A stretch of DNA of 64,000 bases from Blastobasis lacticolella. Its lineage: Eukaryota > Arthropoda > Insecta > Lepidoptera > Blastobasidae. The stretch lies in assembly GCA_905147135.1 (NCBI GenBank), contig LR990050.1:14382001-14446000 (forward strand), given 5' to 3'. The translations under genes and the position numbers were made by a program. Numbering within the stretch: the first letter of the stretch is position 1; each line of letters opens with the position of its first letter. This document shows, one piece after another, positions 25,736 through 37,778 of the stretch. The notes under the pieces were generated by a model, which did not search any database, was not told where the DNA came from, and saw only the letters and a list, made by a program, of their open reading frames with translations.

Positions 25736-26530
25736 GAATCCCACTGCGGCTATGTACAAATGACTCTTTTCTGAGTTATGTACATTAGTTTAATGCTAAC
25801 CGATGCTCCTTCGGTGTGGGAAAACATCGTGATGAAACCTACACATTCAGGCAACAGTGCTCTCGCGTACGAGGGTCCGGAGTCCGGCTTGATCGTGATC
25901 CAGTATTTGCTGCTGATCACAAAATTCCAGTGGAGCGACTGCCATCTGACCTCCGTGACCCTGCTATCAGAGGAACCTGACCAGATTGGACCATGGTAAC
26001 ACATTCAGTTGCCTGAATATGCAGGTTTTATCATGACGTTTTCCCTCACCGTAAGAGCATTGGTAGGCTTTCAGCTAATGTATATGTCGCAGCCAGATGG
26101 TTAAATTAGCCGGTTAACTAAACTGCTCAAAAAGCTAGCCAGCTTTTTGAGCAGTTATTGAGTTGAAAATTTTCCAGTTTCATAAGATTTTAAAGTTATG
26201 TTAAAAGAACGATATTGCCTCGAGTTTACGCAGCTCTTCCACACATTGTTCCAATGCTAACCTACCCACAATAACTTCAAAGTATAATAATAGTTTGCAT
26301 TAGGTTTCTATTCGGTTAGTTTAGGTTAGCATTATGACAATGAATGGAAGAGCTCCGTAAACTCGAGGCAATATCGTTCATTTGACTTTACTTTCAAAGT
26401 TCATGAATTTGGCCAATTTTCAATTAAATAACTGCTTAAATAGCTAGCCGTTTAATTAACCGGCCAATTTAACCATTTGGCTGCGACATATATAACTCAG
26501 AAAAGAGTCATTGGTACATGGCCGCAGTGG
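25736..26530. repeat. Two S2 SINE pieces in inverted arrangement, split by a foldback MITE
   Basis: 25736-25854 is an S2 head and proximal body in + orientation. From about 25855 the sequence is S2 in minus orientation, tail to head, ending at about 26530 with the reverse complement of the tRNA-like region. The minus piece is interrupted at 26085-26488 by a separate element. Confidence 0.75.
26085..26488. mobile_element. Foldback MITE inserted in an S2 SINE
   Basis: The termini tgtcgcagcc and ggctgcgaca are inverted repeats, continuing with agatggttaaattagccgg against its complement. A second nested inverted pair lies inside (around cctcgagtttacg, about 26220 and 26360). Flanking tata is duplicated (26081-26084 and 26489-26492); the repeat there leaves the exact duplication length open. 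The SINE sequence resumes cleanly after it. No coding potential. Confidence 0.8.
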
Positions 26531-27615
26531 GATGATATATCACCTAATATCTGTAGCACGATAAGTAAATACGAAGCCAAAACTAGCCGATGTGCATTCT
26601 TTATCGACGACAAGTGGCTACAAGTGAATGAGTATAGTATTGACTTAACTTATAATATTGTAAAAAATCGGTCTCATTTAGTAAAAATAAACTAAAAAAG
26701 TTAAATTACCATAAAATTCAACTAAATTAGCACCCGTTCAGCGCTTCATTAAATTGTTCCCCCCATAAAATATTCACTGAGGGCTCTCCCTAAGCTCATA
26801 AGCTAAACACTGAATTAGAGAGATGATCCTGTATCTATTTACGGGAACAAAAGTAATCAGGGACAAACAAGAAAAAGGTGGATTTCAGCCTGAGGGTTGC
26901 TTAAAAAACCGATGAGCGACGCCAAACCGGCTCCCACCCGCCTGTCAACATTGCCAACCCTTTTCCCTTTTTACTTGGAGTTAAATAAAACGTTACCCAT
27001 GGACCGTGATGTTGGAAAAACACAGACTTTTAAAACAAAAGGAATGAAAGCAATAACCTCGATTTAATTATCTGCCATGCCCTAGGCGAACATCGAATTC
27101 CTTCTTGTCTACGATTAATGAATTGATGAAAATTGCAACGGCCCTAGTGTCTGATGGCCGGTGGTGTTAATGAATTCGCTTTGTATAACGTACAAGCTTT
27201 GCTTATAGACATTGAGGGCGCCGTGGGTTATCCTATGTCATCGAGTACAAGAAAAATGTCACTTTGTAACGACAGTAGAGGTTTGGGACAAACTACCCAT
27301 GCCCATGCTGACAAAAACTTTTTTTAGTTTTTCAATATTTGGACTTTTCGTAGCGATTTTCACTTGTACGTGTTCTAGAAGTATAAAAACCGGTCTGCCT
27401 TACATCCTCTTGGCAGTTTTGCATTTCAGACACATTAATAAAATAATTTTCTTTTCGGTGACTATCATGTGGCTGAAGGCTGGTGGCCTCAAGGTGTTTT
27501 TTTTTGGGCACCCTCCGGTAGCGGTTGGGAGGGAGGTGGTGAACTCTCATGAGTACCAGCCGGCCGGCCGGACTGGTTATGCACGACTCGCCAAAAAATA
27601 ACCTAGGCGCAATGA
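26531..27615. other. No gene seen
   Basis: 27172-27230 resembles a diverged S1 tail (caagctttgctta). The two overlapping frames of 110-129 codons at 27212-27664 have low-complexity, Phe-rich or Arg-rich products and no recognised family. Confidence 0.4.
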
Positions 27616-28326
27616 CATAGACATAGACATAGAGATGATTTATTTTGACATCACAAAAATCCATAAGCGTTTACATAATATGAAAATTTTAGAACACTTC
27701 AATACTAAACAAAAATAAAGTAGGTACAAACCTACAAACACACAAACACAATAAATCATGGACCAATGCGATGCCAAAAAAAGACCCCAGCTCAGCATTA
27801 GCTACAACAAATGCTGCAGCGCTGATTTTCAGTGGGATCTTGACGGTAAGGAGACCTGCATGAAGTATACAGCATATATAAAATAAATAAATAAATGACA
27901 TATATACGTAATTAAATTAAAATATACGTGTAAAAAAGGACAAAGTTAATGTGTTTTAACGAAATATAATTAATTAATTAAACACTATGTAGGCGTAGGC
28001 ATCTTTTATAAAGAACGAATGTACATACTTAGATAAATAAATAATTCATATATCTATATTTAAATGATAAATTCATATATCATTGCCAAGATGTTGCCAA
28101 GTAACATAATAGTAAGAATGGCGCGACCACCAAGCGGAATACTTTTCTGATAAACTAGAAGCACTTTCTTAAGGTTGCATTTAAAAGCATTGATAGTTTT
28201 GCATAAACGCAATGGCGGTGGTAAGTTATTCCAACATTTGGTAGCCGCGTAACGAAAGCTGCCACGAAAAGCTGCAGAATGGTGGTGCGGGACGCTCAGC
28301 ACCTCCCCGACATACGTGCTAAACAC
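27616..28326 (-). pseudogene. Non-LTR retrotransposon ORF2 C-terminus and 3' region
   Basis: The minus-strand frame 28326-28060 includes FRGSFRYAATKCWNNLPPPL, then KTINAFKCNLKKVLL, the terminal F....R...A...WN.LP....FK..L...L block of LINE ORF2 proteins. The AT-rich 3' region probably extends to a (GACATA)n repeat at about 27616-27633 (+ strand). 5' truncated; the junction with GC-rich DNA is near 28327. Confidence 0.6.
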
Positions 28327-28740
28327 CCCCTAGGAGCACCTGTAGCCGGAAAGGCTTTCCAGGTTTCATCGGATGCGACACCCAGTAGGGACGGGGTGCG
28401 CACAGCGTCACTCCTTACGGAGCATACGCTGGAGAAATTATAGCGAGACCCCAGAAGGGGGTCCCGCTGTTGTGGGAGCCTACGGGGGCCGCTGAAACGG
28501 CAGGGAGGGGCTTCGTCGGGTCGTCCTGAGCCTCCAGGAGGAGGTTCAGCGCGCTCAATAGTTCGTCGGGGGGGTTCGTGAGGACATGTCTCGAATCACC
28601 ATGTAGCCGGAGACCGGGCGGGGAGAGTAGGCTGCTGCCACTCGCACGTGCCACTTCCGTGGCCTTGAAAAAGGTCTCGGAGAGCGTTTTAAGAAACGGC
28701 TACAGGGTAGGCAGGTCCATCACAGCTGCCTCAAGGTGGT
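28327..28740 (-). other. GC-rich insert next to a LINE fragment
   Basis: A block of about 410 bases far more GC-rich than its surroundings, between a LINE ORF2 tail and an S1-tail-like fragment (28738-28790). The minus strand is open for 79 codons (28654-28415) with a low-complexity, Leu/Ser/Pro-rich product I do not recognise. It may be coding or untranslated sequence of another retroelement. Confidence 0.35.
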
Positions 28741-28941
28741 GATAATGCACTCGCTTTGTATAACGTTCAAGCTTTACTCAGCTTAGGGCTGGATGTCGCT
28801 TTATAAATTAGTCAAGATTAATCATATATGTATGTATATTATCTTAAGTCATAGATTGAATAACTATGAGTTTGTTTAGTAATGTTATACTTTCAAGTAG
28901 AACTACTTGATATTTCTCATTGTATTCGACTATTCCATAAG

Positions 28942-28966
28942 AAATGAAATGAAATGAAAAAGTATT
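28942..28966 (+). repeat. Microsatellite (GAAAT)n
   Basis: Four GAAAT units (gaaatgaaatgaaatgaaa). Confidence 0.75.
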
Positions 28967-29034
28967 TATTGAATTAATTAATCTCTTTTCAAACGTCAAA
29001 AATCTAATGGAAAGCAAAAGGGAAAGTTAAGCGA

Positions 29035-29235
29035 GTTCATCCAGGTAGGGGGCGACGTATGCAGACCGATCAGCGCGCACAAGCGCTCACTCCGGCAAGA
29101 CACCGGACACCGATACACGCCACGCACATAACCGCCTAGGCGAATCATGTGCACTGCGTGCCCGGCCCCAGCCAGCCCGCCGGCGCGAGCACCCGCACGC
29201 ACCAGCCGGCCTACCCGCGTCGCCCCCTGAGCTCG
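29035..29235 (-). other. GC-rich island
   Basis: About 200 bases with dense CpG (gcccggccccagccagcccg region). The minus strand is open for 81 codons but Gly/Arg/Ala-biased, as expected from composition. It could be a retroelement 5' untranslated region or a promoter-type CpG patch. Confidence 0.3.
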
Positions 29236-29241
29236 GAACAA

Positions 29242-30107
29242 TTAAGTTAAAAGAATGTCGTCTGTCTGTCAGTACGCCGCTTCAGTTAAGAAAATGACCA
29301 TCTGCGGGAGAAAGAAACGGCAAGAAACCCACAACGGCAAGAAACCCACAACGGTAAGAAACCCACAAGTAAGTACGTAACAACACAAGTAAGTAAACCG
29401 GTGTATTTCTCAGAATAAAATTCGGGTATCGACGGAACGACCTACACGTACAAGGTTCAACAGTAACATGCAATTTAATATAATTCAGGTAAATTTGCGA
29501 TGTAAAGATAGCAAATACGTAGATTAAACAATATCAAAAACACAGTGAATCTAACAATAACACCGAAATATGAAAGTTATTAAGTTTCTTTCCTACGGCG
29601 AGTGGCTAAGAAATTCCCTTTTTCTTAATTGTATTTTTTGCTGCAGCCAGCCGCGGCTGTAAAGTTGAATTACTCTAATAAATAAGGGATGTTTCATGCT
29701 CTTAAAACCCATCATTACCGAGCTAATTACAACAGCGAGCTGTTACTATGCCTTGAGATAAAATAGATGACAGAGGGGCAAAAGAATTAACCGTAATTAA
29801 GGCGAACGAAACTCTTTCAGGGGAAAGGAAAAAGTATTCTTAATTAAACTGAGCGACCTCTGAAAAATGCCCCGTGTTTTTAATTATAACAGTTTTGCTG
29901 TTAAAGTGGCTCTTCGCGTAATAAACTGGCTTAGTTCTAAACTGGCTTGTGTTAGGGCTGTCTGTTTAGACTGTGAGCCTCGCCGCCTGCAGCTAAAAGC
30001 AGAATGCTAGAGGTCAGCCTTTGTTAGAAATGTACCTACGTACAAACACAAATCTAACGATCTAGAACGATTTTATCTGTCATTTTCAAATGTATGTAGG
30101 TAAGTGG
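29242..30107. other. No gene seen
   Basis: Short direct repeat of aagaaacccacaacgg (29322-29370, two to three units). Otherwise featureless AT-rich sequence. Confidence 0.45.
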
Positions 30108-30369
30108 CGACGACCTGAGTGGTTCAACATGCCAGCCACGCAAGAGGTCCCGGTTTCGATTCCCGGCTGGGCAGAAATTTTAAATGATGATATGAAAAGA
30201 TGAATTTTAATTTCTGTTACGGGTTTGGGTTCTATGTATAATAAATATGAATTAAAAAACCATATAAGTAGTATATAAGTTAACTAGCACTCATAGTACA
30301 AGCTTTGCTTAGTTTGGGGATAGATGGCGCTGTGTGAATTTGTCCACGATGTTTTATTTATTGTTTATT
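30108..30369 (+). repeat. tRNA-headed SINE (family S1), full length
   Basis: Head gacgacctgagtgg with a short deletion, B-box-like ggtttcgattccc, body, distal tagatggcgctg at 30321-30332 and a TTTATT-rich tail. Confidence 0.78.
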
Positions 30370-32345
30370 GTAACGTAGTATCGTAAAAAAAAATAGTTAT
30401 TGACATAATTATAGACATTAAATACAGTTCTATTGCCTTTTTCAGATTCAATAAACGAGTGCACCAAGCCTTTGAGAGCCCAGTTTAATACAAGTACACA
30501 GGCAATTTCAATTTATTTGCTTCTGAAGCGCCACCTTTTCCTTGTTCCTCGTCCTATTCAAAAGTTCCACCCTCCATAATATTCGTGAGAGAAAACTTAG
30601 TTTAAGCCTTTCATTGAGATTCACCTTTGACTTGGAAGACGGTCTTTATTACTTTTTTACTATAGGGGGATGTTCATCTGCTTTGAAGGGAGTCAAAGAA
30701 AACAAAGGATTGCCGCCGTCGCAGTTCGCGAAGAATTGAATTTTTAGTGAGGAAATTCACTTACTCTGGTTAATATAAACTAGCACCTCGATATTAAATC
30801 CGTTGAGGCGTGTGGCGTAATATTAATATTTTGTTGAAATTGATATATATACAACAAAATAATTGAATAATTTATTGGTTTATGAGAATGATAATAGCAC
30901 CGAACGGACCTGAACAAATACGGACGCCATTCTACACTAGACAGAAGTGAAGCATGTAAGGTATGATATAATTGGTTGACAATTTATTTGTTTTACATGA
31001 TCTACAGACACACTAGCTATTTTCAGCTATTTTTGGCGATCTTAGTGGATAACTGAATTTGACATAAAATAATCTTACACCACTCTAATTTGATAAACGC
31101 TTTAGCCAGTGGTAAACGTAGATGACGCAGTGTAGAATTATCTAATATCAAATTCAGGTATCAACTGAGTTAGACAATAGCCCCGCTAATCTGGCAATCC
31201 GCCGCTATTTTGTTTGATTTTGTACCGCGAACTGTCACGCTAGTGACAATGTCAATGCGCGTCATTTTAATGCTTCACTCATTTTAGAGAGTACCATCCA
31301 TATTTTTGTCAGGTCCGTGAAAACCAAATGTAGCTTGTGTAAATGATTGTCTTTTTTTAAAAAGCCCATTAAGTTTATGGAGGTTTCAAATAAAATATTC
31401 ATGGCAGCAGCCGAAGTTATTCTAAGTATAACAGTACGTAGTAGGCACCCGGAAAAAGCAAAGATCATCGCGGTTATATAAAAAAGGCTCACAATGCAGA
31501 ACGTATTCGAGTTGAATAGCTGACCTCGTTTCAACAGAATTTCCGAAAGGGGGCATGCAAATTTGAAAACCGCGGAACATACGCTGTTATCAAGTCACTC
31601 AATTATGACCAACGACTTTGGCAGGCCAGGCAATTAAAGTATTAAGGCTAGGGCATAGTTTGAGCATGACCAGGTAAAACTTGCCTGGCGTTGTGCGGAG
31701 CTATCCGAACGAGCGTTGATCTTCCAAGTGCCTCTACGAAGTAGGAACCTATTTGCTTATTTAAAATTTGGGAAACTGGAAGGGTTTTCCCATGGTAATT
31801 TGGATAGGTCGTTACGTATGTACACTTTATTATTAAACTACAAAAATGGAAAAAAGTTTTATATTGTTATGAGACAGACCAAAAGCCTCCGCTCCACAAA
31901 CTTATCATAAATTAACCGAATACGTGTTGGACACGTACCCAGCAAAATAACTACCCAATCCAGGCTGAACACTTTGCCGTTTATGTCAAAGATAAAGTTA
32001 AACAGAAGCAATTAAATGCACAGATAGCTTTATCGAGCGGTCACCTGGCGGAAAGTTCGCGGGGCTTGCGAAACTATTCCACTAAATATTGGGCCCCTAA
32101 CAATGCACGATTTGGTGCCAGCAAGCAAAAACCGACTCAATTTATGGGCGAAACTTACCCGGCCCGAACGATAATCGAGCAGACAATATGGGTTTAAAAT
32201 GCTTTTGTGACAACAGTATAAGTATACTGTATACATTGTGACTGTACAGCCATACCTACCACGAATTAGCCGATCACTTAGTCCACACTGCCCTATGGAT
32301 TATCATTATATGGTCAGGTGGTAAACTAATTTGTTGAATGGTTAT
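30370..32345. other. No gene seen
   Basis: Contains the hydrophobic minus-strand frame described separately (31262-31585). No repeat family recognised. Confidence 0.4.
31262..31585 (-). CDS. Unrecognised hydrophobic open frame
   Basis: On the minus strand a frame stays open for about 105 codons, ending in TGA at 31262-31264. It includes a hydrophobic segment (FCIVSLFYITAMIFAFSG) and a downstream HKLHLVFTDLTKIW stretch. A fragment of a membrane protein such as an insect chemoreceptor is conceivable, but no diagnostic motif is present. The frame lacks an ATG near its beginning. Chance in AT-rich DNA is equally likely. Confidence 0.15.
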   Translation of the reverse strand, partial: SVCSAVFKFACPLSEILLKRGQLFNSNTFCIVSLFYITAMIFAFSGCLLRTVILRITSAAAMNILFETSINLMGFLKKDNHLHKLHLVFTDLTKIWMVLSKMSEALK

Positions 32346-32640
32346 ACCTACTGTGCCCCGACTGAGCCGTAACGAGTACATCCGTGGCAGCTTTGGCGTG
32401 AGAGATATTGCGGACAAGACCGAGGAGGCTCGCCTGGGCTACTTTGGTCACGTGTTGTGTAAGCCCTAAGGATACGTGGGAAACAGGTGTCTAAACCTGT
32501 CGGTATCAGGAAAGAGATCCCGCTAGTGGCCCAGGAAGCAATGGATTGATATCTCTGAGTCAAATATGTGAACCAATGGCCTACGACACGAGGATGTTGA
32601 AGATGGGGTGAAGCGTAGAAAGGATTGTAAGAAAGCGGAC
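32346..32640 (+). pseudogene. RTE LINE C-terminal fragment, second subfamily
   Basis: The + strand reads RNEYIRGSFGVRDIADKT, then EARLGYFGHVLCKP, a stop, GYVGNRCLNLSVSGKRSR, a stop and WPRKQWIDI. This is the NEYIRGS..V..I.DK..E.RL.W.GHV block of RTE elements, with two in-frame stops. No downstream tail is clear. Confidence 0.75.
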
Positions 32641-35600
32641 CTAGACATAGGTACACTTGGATCGAATTGCTTACTAAATAGTACCTATACTTACTAAAAT
32701 GCGTACTCACACGAGTAGAGGTACTACCATAACCGTTGGTGAAAATCAGACATCACAGTACTTTTTCAGATTAATGTATTCATACATACGAGGCGGGTAA
32801 CTAAATTGAATATCGGAATAAACAATCTGTATCTTATCTATGAATCTTTATTTATCATGTTAGTGGTACAAATAAATAAATAAAATTATGTAATAAAGGG
32901 ACAGAGCAAATAACAAATGTAATCATTAGATATATAACACAAATAGCTGTAATTATAACGGCCTTATCCTTCAAACCGAAACCTATGCAAGAATAAGCGC
33001 TTGCCACAGAAATAGTCTCGACCGTGGTATTCGTCCAGGTGATAGGTTATAAATTTATTTCGCTAACCTTCTGTAATAAATAGTATCTAATTGCCATTAG
33101 ATTCTTTATCGAAGACCATACGAGCAGAATGTAAATGTTTTAAGACACCAAAACCATAAATCATTCTATGACCAAGCTGTGCGATAATATAGTGCTATGA
33201 CACCTAATCAATCGATATTATGTCGTTACTCGATTATAATCAATGCTTTATAGACTTCATTTCGCGACCTTCAGAGGAGGTTAAGTATAGACTTAGATGC
33301 CATTACTTTTAATAGGCACCAATGTCGGTACCAGTAATGAAAGCTGCATGTCTATCTGTAAAATAATGAGCAATTAACACCACCCACTCACTGCCCACTA
33401 ATGTCAATTAGTTGACCAAAACTGAAGTAGGGTTTTGATTTATGTTTGAAAAATAAATACAAGTAGTGGGTACCTAGAATGTGTTTCTAGGAGATGATGA
33501 TTTCGGTACTTAGCTACAAATAGCTAGTACACACGGTGACAAACGCGCAGACAGCCCACCTGATATTCTATGCATATTATAAAACAAAGGTGCTTCGCGC
33601 CGTCTGTCCCTTAGCATATATGTACGCTTAAATTTTTTAATGCGGTTTTCAACAATAGAAAGAATGGGTAAGAAAAAGAGTAGGTAGGGGTAAAGTAGGT
33701 GTACACGAACGAAGTCGCGCTGAGTCCACTAGTATGTTATATTATAATAAATAACTATAAGCAAGTCATCGTCATAATCCCGGCTTATGCTTGGTCCGCT
33801 TTCCTACTTAAACAACTCTAAGTGAGTAAAACTTATCCCACCAAAAATATTTCATGTAAAATTAATGGGCCAAACCTCGTAACCTTTTAACCTTTTCACT
33901 GAGAAAAAGTTGTCAGATCTCATAAAGAGCCAGGATTTGGGTTTTGACTGACTGACTTCTCATCAAAACCTTTAGGATACTTCTCCCCTGAAGTCCTAGA
34001 AAGCTGAAATTTAGTACACAGGCTAGGATTTGCAGACAAATAACAGGAAAATTAAGAAATCTGTAATTTTTTACCTTTAGCTCCAGTAAAGAAGGTATAT
34101 AGAATAAAAAAAATAGTATGCTAGCTGAAAAGAAGTAGAGGGCCCATTTCATATCTACTTACTACAAAAAGTTGTGAAATCACACCAAAAACATGTAAAA
34201 TTGGTTGGCTTCACTGCGGTTTCACTGAGGAAAAAATCATTTTCTTACAAACGCTAAAGAGTTAGGCTTAAAGGCTGCAATCCTTGTTAGGTTTGTAGAG
34301 ACAAACCCTACATTTTGTTCATAATATATAGCTTGGCTGTTTCATGGATTCAAACATATGACGTTGGCAACATTAAGACAATGATCAACTAACCTAACCA
34401 TCGCGTCGGTCGAGCACTAAATCCATCCTATGTATCATGCAATAGTTATATGAAAGCCAGCTCCTATATTTTTTAAAGATACTTCAGAGCTGTGATGATG
34501 GTCACCATATTCCGTGCCCGAGACGAATCATGAACCTTTCGGATCGAACTGTTCGATAATAATATTCACATTAGATAATATAAATACATAAATTTACAAT
34601 CAGAAATTATTTACATTTTTAACTGCACTCACTTAAATTTGGATCAAAGACTCGGCATGTCTTATCCCGTTAAAAGGGACCCGAAATCCCGAGGGACAAA
34701 GTACAATATAAAAACGCCTCCGGTAAAAGCTTTGTTTTTTGTCATAATTTATCAAAAACATGTTCATATAGAGCAAAACAGAGTCCTTTATTTACGAAAT
34801 TACGTAGGAGCGACGTAAATAATCATTGGAGAAATGTTCTTGGAAATAATTAATAGCAATTTATAATGTAAATTGTAAAAGGAAAGCGAAGCGTAGACTT
34901 ACAAACGATAACAATACAAGGAAATAGGTATAAACAATGTTAGTAAACATATTGTAAATATAGATATCTATACAAAGGAGAATAATGTTAATGTGACTCC
35001 ATTCTATGCAATGCTAAAGCTGCATTATTCAGCATACTCCACGGTTCCTGTTGTTACTGCATATGTTTTCAAAAGTTGTGATGGAATGGAATTATGGAAG
35101 ATACTTGCTGTAGACGTGACGTGATTGTTATCACAAAATATAGAACTTAACTATTTTTTACTTTGTCGATGAAAGCTTGATCCTGTGTGATCTACCTTTT
35201 AAAACCTCATTTTGTTTAAAATCCTTATGAAATATCCTTATAATTTATGTTTGTGGTGGTTTGCCAACGGAACCTAAGGAGAATCTGTTGTCTACAAGCA
35301 CAAAACGGACTCTTGATATATATGGAGATACTGGTTCTTAAAAAAACGATGGGTAATCGGTAGATGGATCATAATGTTGCAAGCATGTTTAAAAGCAAGC
35401 CTCTCATGTATTTCTCCGTGGAAGATGTACATTTCAATGTTTTTTGCCCGATTGCACTAAACTTAGGCGACTCCTAAGTTGGCACCTTAAGATATTCCTA
35501 AGCATTTAGGAGTCACAAAATCGGCGTCATAAAGATAAGAGTGATTTAGGGAGTTTAGTTTTTATGTCTGAGTTTAGTTCAATGCCTTTTTTGTTTGGAA

Positions 35601-35997
35601 TATTTTAAATCGACTTAGGCATCGATGTATGTGTCTTTTAAGGGATAAACTTCAGCTTTTACGCAAAAGCACGTACTTACAGGAATACAAACAACACCTA
35701 AATCAAAGGCAGATATGATTTTTACGACTGGGCTCATAACGCAAGTTATCATTTCCTAACACCAAAAACGTAATTTAAATGTATTTAGGTACCCAATTCC
35801 ATAGGCCAATATATATTTTTACGACTAATATGTTAATTAATGCATACGTGCAACCTGATGCAAAGTACAATCCTCAATACATAAAGCTATTTCACCCATT
35901 AAAACTTTCGCCATATAAAGCTATTGCCAATTTGTTACGTCTAGCACATACAAGCGCATTGTTCGGAGAGTATTTCCTAATATTAAAAAGTAATGAT
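32641..35997. other. No gene seen apart from a Helitron-like copy
   Basis: AT-rich. 33895-34160 has wording (gaaatttagtacacaggct) typical of dispersed insect repeats. The 79- and 96-codon frames at 33913-34152 and 35779-36069 are not recognised. Confidence 0.4.
33577..33733 (+). repeat. Helitron-like short element H1
   Basis: Complete short copy: ttataaaacaaaggtgctt, gccgtctgtccc, ttaatgcggttttcaac, then hairpin cgaacgaagtcgcg and a terminal CTAGT at 33729-33733. CTRR(T) after a hairpin and no target duplication are Helitron marks. Confidence 0.5.
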
Positions 35998-36053
35998 GGT
36001 CCGACTCGCAAGCGAGAGGTCCCGGGTTCGAATCCCACTGCCGCCATGTACCA

Positions 36054-36555
36054 CCATCACATCCCATAACAGTCCACTGCAGGACTTTGGGCCTCTCCCA
36101 CAAAAAGTTATTGCCATAATCTCCACGCTTGGCAGGCGGGTTGGAGATCGCAGTGTTATAATATCTATATCTATATTAGCCCGAATCATCCCACTGCTGG
36201 ACAAAGGCCTCCCCCCGATTCCTCCACTCTTCACGATCAAGTGCCAATGTCTGCCAGTCACTTTCTAAGGCCCGCAGCTCATTTGCTGAAAAACTGAAGT
36301 GGAACTGGGCAGGTCATGTTTGCCGCATGTCGGAGGAGTTATGGGCTAAAACCGTCACAGTTTGGACACCCAATTCTCGGAAACGACGTCACGGCAGACC
36401 CAAGAAAAGGTTATTAACAATGGAAAATGGTGCTGCCCATTTTCCAGTCTACGGAGGCGCTTAGATCTTTTGCCTCGAAAACATTAGTCGCCTTGTACGA
36501 CACCCACGAGTGTAAGGGGTTGGTGCTATTCTACTCCTGCCGGACACCACACGGC
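36054..36555 (-). repeat. RTE-tailed short retroposon (family S3) with nested RTE insertion
   Basis: Reverse S3 copy inserted into S2 with a 10-bp target duplication (ccatgtacca). It is itself interrupted at about 36155-36425 by an internally inverted RTE 3' end; S3 sequence resumes at aatggaaaatggtgctgcc. Confidence 0.8.
36155..36425. pseudogene. RTE LINE 3' end with internally inverted 5' part
   Basis: Two neighbouring parts of one RTE C-terminus lie in opposite orientation. On the + strand at about 36285-36423 one reads KLKWNWAGHVCRM, then RKRRHGRPKKRL. On the minus strand at about 36268-36175 one reads DWQTLALDREEWRNRG, then EAFVQQWDDSG and a stop, which normally follows directly. A TATCTA repeat at 36156-36172 is the 3' tail. 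This is the structure expected from twin-primed, target-primed insertion. The fragment interrupts a SINE. Confidence 0.7.
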
Positions 36556-37194
36556 CCATGTACCAATGACACTTTTCTAAACTATGTACATTACTTTTCT
36601 AAACTATGTACACTAACCGATGCTCTTACGGTGAGGGAAAACATCGTGATGAAACCTGCACATTTCAGACAACTGAATGCGTAACCATGATCCAATCTGG
36701 TCAGGTTCCCCTGTTAACACGAGTGTCAGATGGCAGTCCTCCACTGTAATTATTTACCATCATGGCGTTAATGTCACAACCGGGACATTAACACCATGAT
36801 GATTATTTTCATTATTATTAAACTGGCTAATATTTTGTAGGTACAGCCATCAGAGATTGAACGAATGAACGTTTCATGCAGATAAATGGGTCCCACACTG
36901 CTACTACTGCTATTATTGTAAAGGGATTCAATTGCTCCGCAGGCGAAGGTACATTAGTAGGCGGTGAATAATGCAGATCGGCTAGTTTCGGCTTCGACGC
37001 TCTATGAAGCCCACTTTGTAAAAGAGTTCCTATTTGTAACGAATTTCCTTGTTGTTTCTTTTTTGTAAATTGTATAAAAATATATTTTGACCCACATATT
37101 TTGCATTTACTTGGGGAAATTATCTATAATATTATTAGATAGTTGTAAATCAAATTATTATTATGACGCGAACATTTTGAGTCTGTTTTATGAC

Positions 37195-37290
37195 TGACTT
37201 GCGACCTGCCCCGGCTTCGCACGGCTAGTAACCCTAACAAATTATACACCTAAACCTGTTTAGTTTATCGCGAACAGACAGACACATGGG
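37195..37290 (-). repeat. Helitron-like short element H2, fragment
   Basis: gccccggcttcgcacggc followed by TAGTAACCC, then aacaaattatacacctaaac and tttatcgcgaacagacagac match the reverse of 11500-11620. Confidence 0.4.
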
Positions 37291-37778
37291 ACATTGTTTT
37301 ATAATATGTAGTTATAGTATGCGATGCATCGATTTAAGTTGCAAGGGCTAACGCGAGGATCCGCCCATATTTCTTTTCATTCATTCTCATCCGATATGTG
37401 ATAGATATGTGATGATTGGATGATTGGTTTGGGAATCGCTTGATTCGAATCGAGTTTCCAACGCGGCATCGGGGAGTTGGGACAATCGGCAATTGCCCCG
37501 TAGTGGGTTAAAAATGTAATTGATTTTCTTTTCTGTATTTTACCAAACAATATTTATCATTTTTCAGGCACAGGAGAGGGACAATAAAATCGGTATTTGT
37601 TGTAATATTTTTCTCAAGCAGGCCACGTGTTGGAATGTAATCACCGTCGTAGATACCCGCAACTCCCGAAACATATCGTCAATGTGTTGCCGGCCTTAAT
37701 ATAATTGGTTTAATATAGGGAGATTCGAAAAAACTGAGGTCATCTGCTGTCGCTTATAGTCCGCGTCATCTCATCATC

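Larger units (their letters stand above)
35998..36790 (+). repeat. tRNA-headed SINE (family S2) interrupted by an S3 element
   Basis: The head (ggtccgactcgcaagcgag, B-box-like gggttcgaatccc) ends at ccatgtacca (36044-36053). The same ten bases recur at 36556-36565, where the S2 body resumes and continues to about 36790. The ten-base repeat is the target duplication of the inserted element. Confidence 0.8.

Noticed and set aside
27212..27664. Overlapping frames of 129 and 110 codons on opposite strands
   Set aside because: Products are biased and show no family motif; one crosses a T-run and a GCCGGCCGGCC repeat. No splice or start context.
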